Source: Streptococcus orisratti DSM 15617 (lineage in GTDB: Bacteria; Bacillota; Bacilli; Lactobacillales; Streptococcaceae). Taken from it: a DNA stretch of 32,411 bases. Every line of letters starts with the position of its first letter. Positions within the stretch are counted from its first letter, which is position 1. The position numbers and the translations under genes were made by a program. A model generated the notes under the pieces. That model worked only from the letters and a program-made list of their open reading frames with translations, had not been told where the DNA came from and did no database searches. The stretch lies in the NCBI RefSeq assembly GCF_000380105.1, contig NZ_KB904470.1:1-32411 (forward strand), read 5' to 3'. Below, piece by piece: positions 22,504 to 32,411 of the stretch.

Positions 22504-23871
22504 ATGGCTAGAGATGGCTTTTTTACAGGATTGGATATAGGAACTAGCTCGATTAAAGTTCTTGTTGCGGAGTTTATTTCGGGAGAAATGAGCGTTATCG
22601 GTGTCAGTAATATTCCAAGTACGGGAGTGAAAGATGGGATTATTATTGATATTGAAGCCGCGGCTAATACAATAAAAGCAGCGATACAAGATGCGGAAGA
22701 AAAGGCAGGTATCAGCATTACCAAGATTAATGTTGGGCTTCCTGCAAATTTACTACAAATTGAACCAACACAAGGAATGATACCTGTTCCCAGCGAGTCT
22801 AAGGAAATTAAAGATGAAGATGTTGACAGTGTGGTCAAGTCAGCTCTAACCAAGAGTATTACCCCTGAACGTGAGGTTATTTCTTTAGTACCTGAGGAAT
22901 TTATCATAGATGGTTTCCAAGGAATTCGTGATCCTAGAGGGATGATGGGGATTCGCTTGGAAATGCGTGGTTTGATTTATACAGGACCAAGCACCATCTT
23001 GCATAATCTTCGTAAGACAGTTGAACGAGCAGGAATAGAACTTGAAAATATTGTAATTTTACCACTTTCTATGGCTAAATCAGTTCTTAATGAAGGTGAG
23101 CGTGAGTTTGGTGCTACCGTGATTGACATGGGAGGTGGTCAAACGACCGTTGCTTCAATGCGTGCACAAGAGCTTCAATATACAAATACCTACCCAGAAG
23201 GTGGTGAATACATTACTAAGGATATTTCGAAAGTATTGAAGACTTCAATGCAAATTGCAGAAGCATTGAAGTTCAATTTTGGTCGCGCCGACCTTGCAGA
23301 AGCAAGTAAATCTGAAACGGTGAAAGTTGATGTGGTTGGTAGTGACTTGCCAGTAGATGTTTCAGAGCACTATTTGGCAGAGATTATTTCAGCGCGTGTT
23401 AGACACATTTTAGAACGTGTGAAACAAGATTTAGAACGTGGGCGCCTGCTTGATTTACCTGGAGGAATTGTTCTCATTGGTGGTGGAGCTATTATGCCTG
23501 GCATTGTAGAGTTAGCACAAGAGATATTCGGTACTAAGGTGAAATTATTTGTTCCAAATCAAGTTGGAATTCGTAACCCTATGTTTGCGAATGTAATCAG
23601 TATTGTTGACTATGTTGGAATGTTGTCAGAAGTTGACCTTATTGCTCAACGTGCCGTATCGGGTGAGGAAATGTTACGCCGTAAGCCTGTTGACTTTGGT
23701 GGACAAGTAGAACATCATACACCAGTATATATGGACAATGTCATTCCAGAACCACAAATGGCACAAATACAGCCAGAAACACCACCAGTAAGCTTAGACG
23801 AAGACTCGTCTGCTCCTAAAGCTAAATTAGGTGATCGCGTTCGTGGTATTCTAGGAAGTATGTTTGACTAA
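22504..23871 (+). CDS. ftsA: Cell division protein FtsA
   Basis: A 455-aa actin-like ATPase that anchors FtsZ to the membrane. It starts MARDGFFTGLDIGTSSIKVL, where DIGTSSIK is the first phosphate loop. The FtsA-specific SHS2/1C domain follows (about 85-165). The second phosphate loop is VIDMGGGQTTVA (about 206-217) and the adenosine loop GGIVLIGGGAIMPGI lies near 318-332. The C-terminal peptide KLGDRVRGILGSMFD is the amphipathic membrane-targeting helix, joined by a Pro/Gln-rich linker. GTGAGG precedes the ATG. ftsZ starts 19 nt after the stop. Confidence 0.96.
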   Translation: MARDGFFTGLDIGTSSIKVLVAEFISGEMSVIGVSNIPSTGVKDGIIIDIEAAANTIKAAIQDAEEKAGISITKINVGLPANLLQIEPTQGMIPVPSESKEIKDEDVDSVVKSALTKSITPEREVISLVPEEFIIDGFQGIRDPRGMMGIRLEMRGLIYTGPSTILHNLRKTVERAGIELENIVILPLSMAKSVLNEGEREFGATVIDMGGGQTTVASMRAQELQYTNTYPEGGEYITKDISKVLKTSMQIAEALKFNFGRADLAEASKSETVKVDVVGSDLPVDVSEHYLAEIISARVRHILERVKQDLERGRLLDLPGGIVLIGGGAIMPGIVELAQEIFGTKVKLFVPNQVGIRNPMFANVISIVDYVGMLSEVDLIAQRAVSGEEMLRRKPVDFGGQVEHHTPVYMDNVIPEPQMAQIQPETPPVSLDEDSSAPKAKLGDRVRGILGSMFD

Positions 23872-23881
23872 AAATAAGTGA

Positions 23882-25204
<1,323 letters not shown>

Positions 25205-25206
25205 TT

Positions 25207-25881
25207 ATGGATTTTCAAAAAAATAAGGACCTCATTTTTGACGAGGTTTCGCAAGCAGCCGAGGCTGCTCATCGAGATAAGGATTCTGTAACTGTTATTG
25301 CGGTTACAAAATATGTAGATTCTGAAACAGCTGAAAAACTTGTGGAAACTGGTATCAAGCACATTGGTGAAAATCGTGTTGATAAATTTCTTGATAAATA
25401 CAATGCTTTGAGAAACAAAAAACTAATTTGGCATCTAATAGGTAGTTTGCAAAGGCGAAAGGTCAAGGAAGTTATCAATTTAGTTGATTATTTCCACGCT
25501 CTCGATTCTGTTAAACTAGCTGCTGAAATTCAAAAACGTGCAGAACATCCAATAAAATGTTTCTTGCAAGTTAATATTTCTGAGGAAGCCAGTAAGCATG
25601 GTTTTAAAACATCAGAGGTTTTAGAAGCGTTAGAGCAGATGGAAATTTTTGATAAAGTTGAAATTGTTGGATTGATGACGATGGCTCCGTTTGGAGCTTC
25701 TGAGGAAGAACTATCCACTATTTTCAAAACAGCAAATGAACTCAGAAATCAGTTGCAAAAAAAAGAATTTTCGAACGCACCAATGACAGAATTAAGTATG
25801 GGAATGAGTGGCGATTTTCCAATTGCTATTCGGGAAGGTTCTACTTTTGTTAGAATCGGAACGTCATTTTTCAAAGAGTAG
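25207..25881 (+). CDS. ylmE: YggS/PLPBP-family PLP-binding protein
   Basis: A 224-aa single-domain alanine-racemase-fold protein that binds pyridoxal phosphate, probably through Lys35 in VIAVTKY. Family features are HIGENRVDKFLDKY, WHLIGSLQRRKVK, FLQVNISEEASKHGF, GLMTMAP and LSMGMSGDFPIAIREGSTFVRIGT. It has no known enzymatic activity; it keeps PLP and amino-acid pools balanced. Its place after ftsZ is typical of Gram-positives, although a division role is unproved. There is no Shine-Dalgarno sequence; with only 2 nt after the ftsZ stop, it depends on coupling. Confidence 0.95.
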   Translation: MDFQKNKDLIFDEVSQAAEAAHRDKDSVTVIAVTKYVDSETAEKLVETGIKHIGENRVDKFLDKYNALRNKKLIWHLIGSLQRRKVKEVINLVDYFHALDSVKLAAEIQKRAEHPIKCFLQVNISEEASKHGFKTSEVLEALEQMEIFDKVEIVGLMTMAPFGASEEELSTIFKTANELRNQLQKKEFSNAPMTELSMGMSGDFPIAIREGSTFVRIGTSFFKE

Positions 25882-25890
25882 GAGGTAGAG

Positions 25891-26517
25891 ATGGCTTTTA
25901 AAGATACATTTGAAAAATTAATTTCTTACTTTGACACAGATGGAGTGAATGATGTTGAAGAAACTGTAGACGAGCCAGAGTCTGAAATTCACACTCAAAA
26001 GTCAAATTCAACAGTAAATGCTCAGAAAACTAGTCAAGTAACTAGATCTAACCAAACTCAAACCCCTAGAACAGCTCAGCGTCCACAGCAAATGCAACCT
26101 TCTCCAAGGCAACATGCTCCTGTTCCACCACGTCGTCCGATGGAGGATACTATCCCATCTTCTGTACGTCCTGTTGGTGCTAATCAGGAAAGTTTTCGAG
26201 TTGGCCAAGCTTCTGAACAACAAACGACCATCGCTTTGAAGTACCCACGTCAGTACGATGATGCACAAGAGATAGTTGATCTTTTGATCGTTAATGAATG
26301 TGTTTTAATTGATTTTCAATATATGCTTGATGCACAGGCACGCCGTTGTTTAGATTTTATTGATGGGGCAAGTAAGGTTTTGTATGGTAAACTTCAGAAG
26401 GTAGGACCGTCAATGTTTCTTCTGACACCATCAAATGTTGTCGTTGATATTGAGGAACTAAACCATCAACATCCTGGGCAGGACTTAGGATTTGACTATG
26501 ATATGAAGAGACGATAA
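25891..26517 (+). CDS. sepF: Cell division protein SepF
   Basis: A 208-aa FtsZ-bundling protein and membrane anchor of the Z-ring. The N-terminal [14 protein letters not shown] is the amphipathic membrane helix. The linker (about 25-105) is rich in Gln, Pro, Thr and Ser and probably disordered. The folded SepF domain follows (about 113-195), with [22 protein letters not shown] and [28 protein letters not shown] precedes the ATG. ylmG follows within 3 nt of the stop. Confidence 0.95.
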   Translation: MAFKDTFEKLISYFDTDGVNDVEETVDEPESEIHTQKSNSTVNAQKTSQVTRSNQTQTPRTAQRPQQMQPSPRQHAPVPPRRPMEDTIPSSVRPVGANQESFRVGQASEQQTTIALKYPRQYDDAQEIVDLLIVNECVLIDFQYMLDAQARRCLDFIDGASKVLYGKLQKVGPSMFLLTPSNVVVDIEELNHQHPGQDLGFDYDMKRR

Positions 26518-26520
26518 TTG

Positions 26521-26778
26521 ATGAATATATTGATACTTGAGATTTTACTTAAAGTCATACAGCTTTATACTTATCTGCTGGTTATTTACGCTTTACTTTC
26601 TTGGTTCCCAGGAGCCTATGATTCTGCATTAGGTCGGTTTATTTCCTCTATTGTAGAACCGTTGATTGCTCCCTTTAGGCGTTTAAATCTTCAATTTGCA
26701 GGTCTAGATTTCACTATTTGGGCTGTGGTAATTGTTCTGAACGTTTTAACTCGCCTTTTGGCTTATGTTTTACTTTAA
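26521..26778 (+). CDS. ylmG: YlmG/YggT-family membrane protein
   Basis: An 85-aa protein of the YGGT family with two membrane segments (about 3-24 and 58-83). The family sequence SWFPGAYDSALGRFISSIVEPLIAPFRR lies between them. I use ATG 26521; TTG 26518 just before it is a less likely start. The role is unclear: homologues affect nucleoid or thylakoid organisation and the division cluster. Close spacing (3 nt after sepF) indicates coupled translation. Confidence 0.93.
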   Translation: MNILILEILLKVIQLYTYLLVIYALLSWFPGAYDSALGRFISSIVEPLIAPFRRLNLQFAGLDFTIWAVVIVLNVLTRLLAYVLL

Positions 26779-26779
26779 G

Positions 26780-27568
26780 ATGGTCAGTGATAACATTTAC
26801 CAACATTACAAGTCATCTGAATATTCTTTTGTGGAAAAAATTCGTGATCTCATTCTCAAAGTTGAAGCTTCCTACACTTTTACAGTAACTGATTTTTTGA
26901 ATCCTAGGGAAGTAGAGATAGCAAGAACGCTCTGTCATCCTTACGGTTTACAGGTTATGGCTTCTAGCGATTATTATCCAATGGAATATTCGAAGGTGAT
27001 TATTGCACCTGATTACTACACTTTTGATTTTTCTGATTTTGAAATAACTTTAGTTGAGATTGCTTATAATACCAAGTTTAATTCTTTAACTCATAGTCAA
27101 ATTCTAGGGACTTTGATAAATCAACTTGGCATAAAACGGTCTATTATTGGAGATATTCTAGTTCAACCAAATAGAGCACAGCTTTTAATTGATAGTAAAA
27201 TGGTGTCTTATTTTATAACTAATGTTACAAAAATTGGAAAAGCGAGTGTTCGCTTGGTTGAGATTGATTTTTCAGAAATGCTTGTTTCTGAAAATACTGC
27301 TCAAAGTATAGATGTTTTAGTATCAAGTATGCGTTTAGATAAAATCATCGCAACTGTCTTAAAACTATCACGTACTCAAGCGAGTGCACTTATTGAAGCA
27401 GATAAAGTCAAAGTCAACTATCAAGAAGTAAATAAAATTTCAGAGTTGCTCCAGGTCGGGGATCGGATTAGTATTCGTGGATTTGGACGTTTTACAATCG
27501 TATCAAACAATGGATTTTCCAAAAATGGGAAATATAAATTAACAGTAGATAAAATGACACATAAATAA
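26780..27568 (+). CDS. ylmH: YlmH, S4-domain RNA-binding protein
   Basis: A 262-aa cytosolic protein. Residues 1-170 form the YlmH-specific part (NPREVEIARTL, HSQILGTLINQLGI and GDILV are family features), and the S4 RNA-binding domain lies at about 184-243 (MRLDKIIATVLKLSRTQA...). Homologues bind the 50S subunit in ribosome rescue and quality control. The start ATG 26780 lies 1 nt after the ylmG stop and gives MVSDNIYQHY, matching relatives; an in-frame ATG at 26765 adds 5 residues within ylmG and is possible. Neither has a clear Shine-Dalgarno sequence. Confidence 0.93.
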   Translation: MVSDNIYQHYKSSEYSFVEKIRDLILKVEASYTFTVTDFLNPREVEIARTLCHPYGLQVMASSDYYPMEYSKVIIAPDYYTFDFSDFEITLVEIAYNTKFNSLTHSQILGTLINQLGIKRSIIGDILVQPNRAQLLIDSKMVSYFITNVTKIGKASVRLVEIDFSEMLVSENTAQSIDVLVSSMRLDKIIATVLKLSRTQASALIEADKVKVNYQEVNKISELLQVGDRISIRGFGRFTIVSNNGFSKNGKYKLTVDKMTHK

Positions 27569-27578
27569 GGAGAAACTG

Positions 27579-28337
27579 ATGGCACTTACAGCGCTTGAAA
27601 TTAAAGACAAAACCTTCTCAACGAAGTTTAGAGGTTACAGCGAAGAGGAAGTTAATGAATTCCTTGATATCGTTGTTGAAGACTACGAAGATTTAGTTCG
27701 TCGTACGCACGATCAAGAAAATAAAATAAAAGATTTAGAAGAAAAATTAGCTTATTTCAATGATATGAAGGAATCTTTAAGCCAATCAGTTATCTTGGCT
27801 CAAGAGACCGCTGAAAAAGTTAAGGCATCAGCTAATAATGAAGCTGCAAATTTGATTAGTAAAGCTAATTACGATGCACAACATTTACTTGATGAAGCAA
27901 AATCAAAAGCAAATGAAATTTTACGTGGAGCTGCAAATGAGGCGAAAAGCGTAGCAATTGACACTGAAGACTTGAAACGTCAGACACGTGTCTTTCATCA
28001 ACGTTTGGTTGCTTCAATTGAGGCTCAGCTAGGTTTGGTGAAATCACCTGAGTGGGATGAGTTGCTTCAACCGACTGCAACTTATCTTCAAGGTTCAGAT
28101 TCAGCTTTCCGAGAAGTTGTAGAAAAAGTACTGGATGAAAAACTTCCAGAAGTAGTTGATGAAGAGTCAACTGATGCCACGCGTCAATTTTCACCAGAAG
28201 AAATGGAAGAATTGCAACGACGGGTTGATGAGAGCAATAAGGTCTTAGAAGAAACACAAAGCTTCAACGTTTCTCAGGAAAATCCAGAAATTAACTTGAA
28301 TGAAACACAAACCTTTAAATTAAATATTGAGGAATAA
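27579..28337 (+). CDS. divIVA: Cell division/septum placement protein DivIVA
   Basis: A 252-aa coiled-coil protein that binds curved membrane at poles and septa. The N-terminal domain contains Phe17 and Arg18 (TKFRGYSEEEVNEFLD), the same positions that insert into membrane in B. subtilis. A coiled coil runs from about 28 to 125 (VVEDYEDLVRRTHDQENKIKDLEEKL and later Ala/Lys-rich heptads). A second helical region and an acidic C-terminal tail follow. AAGGAGAAACTG precedes the ATG. It is the last gene of the ftsA cluster; the ileS T-box leader begins about 30 nt downstream. Confidence 0.96.
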   Translation: MALTALEIKDKTFSTKFRGYSEEEVNEFLDIVVEDYEDLVRRTHDQENKIKDLEEKLAYFNDMKESLSQSVILAQETAEKVKASANNEAANLISKANYDAQHLLDEAKSKANEILRGAANEAKSVAIDTEDLKRQTRVFHQRLVASIEAQLGLVKSPEWDELLQPTATYLQGSDSAFREVVEKVLDEKLPEVVDEESTDATRQFSPEEMEELQRRVDESNKVLEETQSFNVSQENPEINLNETQTFKLNIEE

Positions 28338-28365
28338 GAAAAACAGAATTTGTATTTAATATTTT

Positions 28366-28574
28366 CAGCGAGCAAGTGATGGTGTAAGACTTGTAATCTC
28401 TTAAATGCAAATGATCATTTTCTATCTTTCTATCTGAAGTAAGTAAGATAGGAGGGGTCATCTACCTTACAGATGACAAGAGGGGATAACTATTTTGGCT
28501 AATATGTCACAATTAGTTATCCTAAATTAAGGTGGTACCACGAACTTTCGTCCTTATGAAAGTTCGTGGTTTTT
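28366..28574 (+). promoter_or_regulatory. T-box leader (Ile) of ileS
   Basis: Stem I starts near GCGAGCAAGTGATGGTGTAAG (28368-28388). A likely Ile specifier ATC lies at 28414-28416. GTCATCT/AGATGAC (28457-28463/28471-28477) makes a middle stem. GGATAACTA/TAGTTATCC (28484-28492/28514-28522) is another stem just ahead of the T-box. The T-box AAGGTGGTACCACG (28529-28542) is a full match to consensus. Uncharged tRNA-Ile should pair with the T-box bulge and prevent the terminator, raising ileS when isoleucyl-tRNA is low. I see no clear promoter between divIVA and the leader. Confidence 0.95.
28538..28574 (+). terminator. T-box-controlled terminator
   Basis: A perfect 12-bp stem CCACGAACTTTC/GAAAGTTCGTGG (28538-28549/28558-28569), loop GTCCTTAT, followed by TTTTT. 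The 5' arm overlaps the T-box end, so antiterminator and terminator exclude each other. The segment 28575-28691 up to ileS holds ACAGAC/GTCTGT (28642-28647/28650-28655), of unknown role. Confidence 0.94.
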
Positions 28575-28691
28575 ATATTTTTTGGCAATGATTGAACGGC
28601 AAAAATTAAGTACCGTCTCATTATTATAAGCTTTCAGACTGACAGACTTGTCTGTACTGAATACATTTTTACATCAAATTAAGGAGAAACC

Positions 28692-31490
28692 ATGAAATTA
28701 AAAGAAACCCTGAACTTAGGGAAAACTGCTTTTCCGATGCGTGCTGGTCTTCCGACCAAGGAACCACTATGGCAAAAAGAATGGGAAGAAGCAAAAATCT
28801 ACGATAGACGTCAACAATTAAATGCAGGAAAACCATCCTTCCACTTACATGATGGTCCTCCCTACGCAAATGGGAATATTCATGTGGGACATGCATTAAA
28901 TAAAATTTCGAAAGATATTATTGTTCGTTCAAAATCGATGTCTGGTTTTCGTGCACCTTATGTTCCAGGATGGGACACACATGGTCTTCCAATCGAGCAA
29001 GTGTTGGCAAAACAAGGTGTTAAACGTAAAGAACTTGATCGTGCAGAATATTTAAAAATGTGTCGCGATTACGCCCTCTCACAGGTTGATAAACAGCGTA
29101 ATGACTTCAAACGTCTAGGTGTCTCTGCTGATTGGGAAAATCCGTACATTACCTTGGTACCTGAATACGAAGCTGCGCAAATTCGCGTTTTTGGTGCAAT
29201 GGCTGACAAAGGTTACATCTATCGTGGTGCTAAACCAGTTTATTGGTCTTGGTCTTCAGAGTCTGCGTTAGCTGAAGCTGAAATTGAGTACCATGACATT
29301 GATTCCACATCTTTATATTACGCCAACAGGGTAAAAGATGGGAAAGGAATCCTTGCAAATGGAACTTATATCGTTGTTTGGACGACTACACCATTTACTA
29401 TTACAGCTTCACGTGGACTGACAGTTGGTCCAGATATGGATTATGTTTTAGTTCAGCCTGCTGGAGATGACCGTCAATTTTTGTTAGCTGAAGTTTTAGT
29501 AGATAGCTTGGCTACAAAATTTGGTTGGGAAAGTTTCGAGCTTATCTCTCGTCATAAGGGTAGCGATTTGGAGTATATCGTTACAGAGCACCCATGGGAT
29601 GAGACTGTTGATGAATTAGTGATTTTGGGGGACCATGTTACCACTGATTCTGGTACAGGTATTGTCCATACTGCACCATCATTTGGTGAGGATGACTATA
29701 ATGTTGGCATGAAATATGGCTTAGAAGTTTATGTGACTGTTAACGAACGCGGTCTTATGAACGAATTAGCTGGTCCAGATTTCGAGGGACAATTCTACGA
29801 TAAGGTTGTTCCAACAGTTCTTGAAAAATTGGGAGATCTACTCTTAGCAAAAGAAGTTATTAATCACTCTTACCCATTTGACTGGCGAACTAAGAAACCA
29901 ATTATTTGGCGAGCTGTTCCGCAATGGTTTGCTTCTGTATCTAAATTCCGTCAGGATATCCTTGATGAAATTGATAAGACAACATTTTACCCATCTTGGG
30001 GACATACCCGCCTCTATAATATGATTCGTGACCGTGGTGATTGGGTCATTTCTCGTCAACGTGCATGGGGAGTGCCACTTCCAATCTTCTATGCTGAAGA
30101 TGGTACAGCTATCATGACAAAAGAAGTTACCGATCATGTTGCAGATCTTTTTGAAAAAGAAGGCTCAATTATCTGGTGGGAACGTGATGCTAAAGACTTG
30201 CTTCCAGAAGGTTTCACTCACCCAGGCTCACCAAACGGTATTTTTGAAAAAGAAACAGACATCATGGATGTGTGGTTCGACTCAGGTTCATCTTGGAACG
30301 GTGTTATGAATGCTCGTGAAGGTTTGGAATACCCAGCAGACCTTTATCTTGAAGGTTCTGACCAATATCGTGGATGGTTCAACTCATCCTTAATTACTTC
30401 AGTGGCGGTTAATGGACACGCACCATATAAAGCAGTTCTTTCACAAGGTTTTACCTTGGATGGAAAGGGCGAAAAGATGTCTAAATCATTGGGAAATACT
30501 ATCTTACCAAGTGATGTTGAAAAACAATTTGGTGCAGAAATCTTGCGCCTCTGGGTGACAAGTGTGGATTCAAGTAACGATGTTCGGATTTCTATGGATA
30601 TCTTGAAACAAACGTCTGAAACTTATCGGAAAATTCGTAACACCTTGCGTTTCCTAATTGCCAATACATCTGATTTTAATCCTAATACAGATGCCATTGC
30701 TTTTGAGAGCCTTCGTCCAGTTGACAAATACATGACTATCAAGTTTAATAGTCTGGTTAAAACCATTCGTGAAGCTTATGAAAACTACGATTTCTTGAGC
30801 ATCTACAAATCTGTGGTTAACTTCATTATTGTTGATTTGTCTGCCTTCTACTTGGATTTTGCCAAAGACGTTGTTTATATTGAAGCTGAAAATGCTGTTG
30901 CTCGTCGTCAGATGCAAACCGTCTTTTATGACATTTTGGTGAAAATCACGAAATTATTGACTCCTATTTTACCACACACTGCAGAAGAAATCTGGTCATA
31001 TTTAGAACATGAAGTAGAAGATTTTGTTCAATTAACAGATTTACCAGAAGCTGAAACTTTTGCTAATCAAGAAGAAATCCTTGAAGAATGGGAAGCTTTC
31101 ATGACCTTGCGTACACAAGCCCAAAAAGCTCTTGAGGAAGCTCGTAACGCGAAAATCATTGGTAAATCCTTAGAAGCACATTTGACGATTTACGCTGGTG
31201 AAGAAGTGAAAACACTCTTGGCTACACTTGACAGTGATCTTGCTCAATTGATTATTGTTTCTCAGTTGACAGTTACGGATCAACCGGCTCCTGAGAATGC
31301 TGTGGTATTCGAGAATGTTGCCTTTACAGTCGAACATGCACATGGTGATGTCTGTGAACGTTGCCGTCGTGTTGACGAAACGGTAAGGGAACGTAGCTAC
31401 AAGGCAACTATTTGTGATCACTGTGCAGTAATCGTTGAAGAAAACTTTGCTCAAGCTGTCTCAGAAGGGTTTGAAGAAAGCACAAAATAG
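28692..31490 (+). CDS. ileS: Isoleucyl-tRNA synthetase
   Basis: A 932-aa class I enzyme that charges tRNA-Ile, with CP1 editing of misformed Val-tRNA. The HIGH motif is HVGH (64-67) in [19 protein letters not shown] spans 595-599. The editing domain holds [15 protein letters not shown] and [19 protein letters not shown]. The C-terminus has a zinc site CERC (Cys888, Cys891) and CDHC (Cys908, Cys911), typical of the standard bacterial (mupirocin-sensitive) group. Length is normal. The start has AAGGAGAAACC. No clear strong terminator follows; only ACTAT/ATAGT (near 31498-31510) is seen. Confidence 0.97.
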   Translation: MKLKETLNLGKTAFPMRAGLPTKEPLWQKEWEEAKIYDRRQQLNAGKPSFHLHDGPPYANGNIHVGHALNKISKDIIVRSKSMSGFRAPYVPGWDTHGLPIEQVLAKQGVKRKELDRAEYLKMCRDYALSQVDKQRNDFKRLGVSADWENPYITLVPEYEAAQIRVFGAMADKGYIYRGAKPVYWSWSSESALAEAEIEYHDIDSTSLYYANRVKDGKGILANGTYIVVWTTTPFTITASRGLTVGPDMDYVLVQPAGDDRQFLLAEVLVDSLATKFGWESFELISRHKGSDLEYIVTEHPWDETVDELVILGDHVTTDSGTGIVHTAPSFGEDDYNVGMKYGLEVYVTVNERGLMNELAGPDFEGQFYDKVVPTVLEKLGDLLLAKEVINHSYPFDWRTKKPIIWRAVPQWFASVSKFRQDILDEIDKTTFYPSWGHTRLYNMIRDRGDWVISRQRAWGVPLPIFYAEDGTAIMTKEVTDHVADLFEKEGSIIWWERDAKDLLPEGFTHPGSPNGIFEKETDIMDVWFDSGSSWNGVMNAREGLEYPADLYLEGSDQYRGWFNSSLITSVAVNGHAPYKAVLSQGFTLDGKGEKMSKSLGNTILPSDVEKQFGAEILRLWVTSVDSSNDVRISMDILKQTSETYRKIRNTLRFLIANTSDFNPNTDAIAFESLRPVDKYMTIKFNSLVKTIREAYENYDFLSIYKSVVNFIIVDLSAFYLDFAKDVVYIEAENAVARRQMQTVFYDILVKITKLLTPILPHTAEEIWSYLEHEVEDFVQLTDLPEAETFANQEEILEEWEAFMTLRTQAQKALEEARNAKIIGKSLEAHLTIYAGEEVKTLLATLDSDLAQLIIVSQLTVTDQPAPENAVVFENVAFTVEHAHGDVCERCRRVDETVRERSYKATICDHCAVIVEENFAQAVSEGFEESTK

Positions 31491-31740
31491 AATGACACTA
31501 TTTTATAGTTCGGTTAATATAGTCAATTAGTTTATCTTTGATTATTTCGACGTAAGAGGAAACTCCGTTTCCTTATTTCCAACTTCAAACACTCCACTGG
31601 ATTGTTTGAACTCACTTTGCCGTACTTTACGAAAGTCACTTGCTTCGCATGTCTTATTTCCAGCCTAGAACAGCCTAGAGGCTGTTCTAGCAACCTGCAG
31701 CTCGTTGCCTTGTACTAAAAGCTAAACTAAACATACTAAG
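31491..31740. other. Gene-free stretch between ileS and the IS110 element
   Basis: No open frame is worth calling. It is rich in small inverted repeats: GGAAAC/GTTTCC near 31558-31575 and, most striking, CTAGAACAGCC/GGCTGTTCTAG (31665-31675/31680-31690), an 11-bp perfect inverted repeat with loop TAGA and no T-run. CAGCCTAGA is also repeated directly (31661 and 31671). The left end of the IS must lie near the end of this stretch, but I cannot fix it. Confidence 0.5.
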
Positions 31741-31743
31741 ATT

Positions 31744-31876
31744 AGTAGTGAAGAAATCTCCGACGGGAGAAAGTACACACTACTTTTTCTTTATGATAAA
31801 GTAGAGGTGTCTTGTTAAGTCGAGGGTTCTTTTGACGATAGACGTCGCGTATTGAAAATGACATCACTAAAACAAG
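31744..31876 (+). ncRNA. Candidate IS110 bridge-RNA region (left-end non-coding DNA)
   Basis: Between the gene-free stretch and the transposase ATG lies DNA with ordered pairing. AGTAGTG/CACTACT (31744-31750/31778-31784) encloses TCTCC/GGAGA (31757-31761/31766-31770), leaving AAGAAA and AAGTACA as facing internal-loop strands. A hairpin CTTTA/TAAAG (31789-31793/31797-31801) follows, then CTTGTT/AACAAG (31811-31816/31871-31876) around a 54-nt interior. In IS110-group elements the guide (bridge) RNA is encoded in this very place and has internal loops that pair with target and donor. The assignment is by position and shape only. Confidence 0.45.
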
Positions 31877-31904
31877 GAATCATTCAAGACAAAGAGGTCA
31901 TATC

Positions 31905-32411
31905 ATGCGTGCAGTTTTCGGGATTGATGTGAGTAAGGTAAGTTCAGAAGTGGACATTCTAGTCAACGGCGAGAAGGTTCATGGCTATACCATGCCCAAT
32001 GATACCATTGGCTTTGCTCAGCTACTTGGCGATTTGAAAACCGTCCACAAGCCAGAAATCATCTTTGAAGCAACAGGTGTCTACTCTCGCCGTCTCCAAG
32101 CTTTTCTAGAAGATAATGGCTATGCTTACACACGACTTAATCCCTTAGAAGCTAAGAAGCAACTGGATAGCTTGCGTGTACGGAAAACCGATCAAATTGA
32201 CGCTGAAAAACTGGCTCAATCTCAATTTGTGCTGAATCGTAAACCGACTTATGTCCAAGAAGAAGTCTATCAAGATCTGCGAGATTTAAGTCGGTTCTAT
32301 CAGAACTTAACCGAGGACATCGTTCGAGCTAAAAATCGTCTGCACAAGGTCTTACAAGTCACTTTTCCTGAATTGGAAACTATCTTATCAACACCAACTG
32401 GGGAACAATAC
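31905..32411 (+). CDS. IS110-family transposase, N-terminal part (cut by window edge)
   Basis: 169 codons are open from ATG 31905 to the window end. The start MRAVFGIDVSK is typical of the DEDD recombinases. The RuvC-like acidic residues are all visible: Asp8 (GIDVSK), Glu55 (FEATGVY), Asp96 and Asp99 (RKTDQIDAEKLA). FEATGVYSRRL and LNPLEAKKQLDSL are family sequences. The coiled-coil region begins after residue 120. The C-terminal half with the catalytic Ser (Tnp IS116/IS110/IS902 domain) lies outside the window, so integrity is unknown. GAGG (31894-31897) precedes the ATG. Confidence 0.9.
   Translation, partial: MRAVFGIDVSKVSSEVDILVNGEKVHGYTMPNDTIGFAQLLGDLKTVHKPEIIFEATGVYSRRLQAFLEDNGYAYTRLNPLEAKKQLDSLRVRKTDQIDAEKLAQSQFVLNRKPTYVQEEVYQDLRDLSRFYQNLTEDIVRAKNRLHKVLQVTFPELETILSTPTGEQY

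Noticed and set aside
22410..22907. 165-aa minus-strand open frame over the ftsA start
   Set aside because: It is antisense to conserved FtsA sequence and runs through the ftsA promoter.
27865..28257. 130-aa minus-strand open frame in divIVA
   Set aside because: It is the antisense of a coiled-coil gene; its Leu/His-rich product reflects the complement of Glu/Lys/Gln codons, and no ribosome site or family is visible.
28642..28655. ACAGAC-TT-GTCTGT as a second ileS terminator
   Set aside because: The stem is short, the loop is only 2 nt and no T-run follows; at most a weak protein site.

Overview
The window reads as chromosomal core DNA of a low-GC Firmicute, most likely a Streptococcus. Support comes from the order murD-murG-divIB, then ftsA-ftsZ-ylmE-sepF-ylmG-ylmH-divIVA, a T-box ileS, a DUF3165 gene next to typA, a preQ1-II riboswitch (a class concentrated in Streptococcaceae) on queT, and a Mn-type yybP-ykoY leader on a P-type ATPase. 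The salivarius/thermophilus group is my best guess from general protein similarity, but nothing here fixes the species.

Layout. 1-128 is the N-terminus of an IS30-family transposase on the minus strand, cut by the window edge. 256-3148 is a riboswitch-controlled Ca2+/Mn2+-type P-type ATPase. 3473-8234 holds a HAD phosphatase, queG, prfB (with its programmed +1 frameshift) and ftsE-ftsX. 8362-11116 holds a minus-strand metallo-beta-lactamase-fold hydrolase divergent from an ATP-grasp/esterase gene pair. 11377-13207 is a GNAT acetyltransferase overlapping an SpxR-like HTH-DRTGG-CBS-HotDog regulator. 13407-16015 holds map (with a 27-residue streptococcal-type insert), a YihY-family membrane protein and queT. 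16278-18404 is typA plus a small membrane protein. 18669-28337 is the wall-precursor and division cluster. 28366-31490 is T-box-ileS. The window ends inside an IS110-family insertion sequence (31905 to the edge).

How it fits together: murD and murG make lipid-linked wall precursor; divIB, ftsA, ftsZ, sepF, ftsE, ftsX and divIVA build and place the septum; ylmE, ylmG and ylmH travel with them as in other Gram-positives. queG and queT both serve queuosine supply to tRNA. RNA-based control is dense: yybP-ykoY, preQ1-II, T-box and the prfB frameshift.

Most notable observations: (i) three genes (queG, the MBL hydrolase and the GNAT) have a -10 hexamer ending exactly 6 nt before an ATG, no Shine-Dalgarno sequence, and the shared start ATGGAWATT, which suggests leaderless mRNAs; (ii) a folded non-coding stretch upstream of the IS110 transposase is a candidate bridge RNA; (iii) a 163-bp MITE-like element flanked by TAA lies between an operon and its terminator; (iv) the ATP-grasp/esterase pair has an operator-like palindrome and no known product. 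Apart from these, the window is mainly conserved housekeeping sequence; I did not find a defence system, CRISPR array, prophage, tRNA or rRNA.
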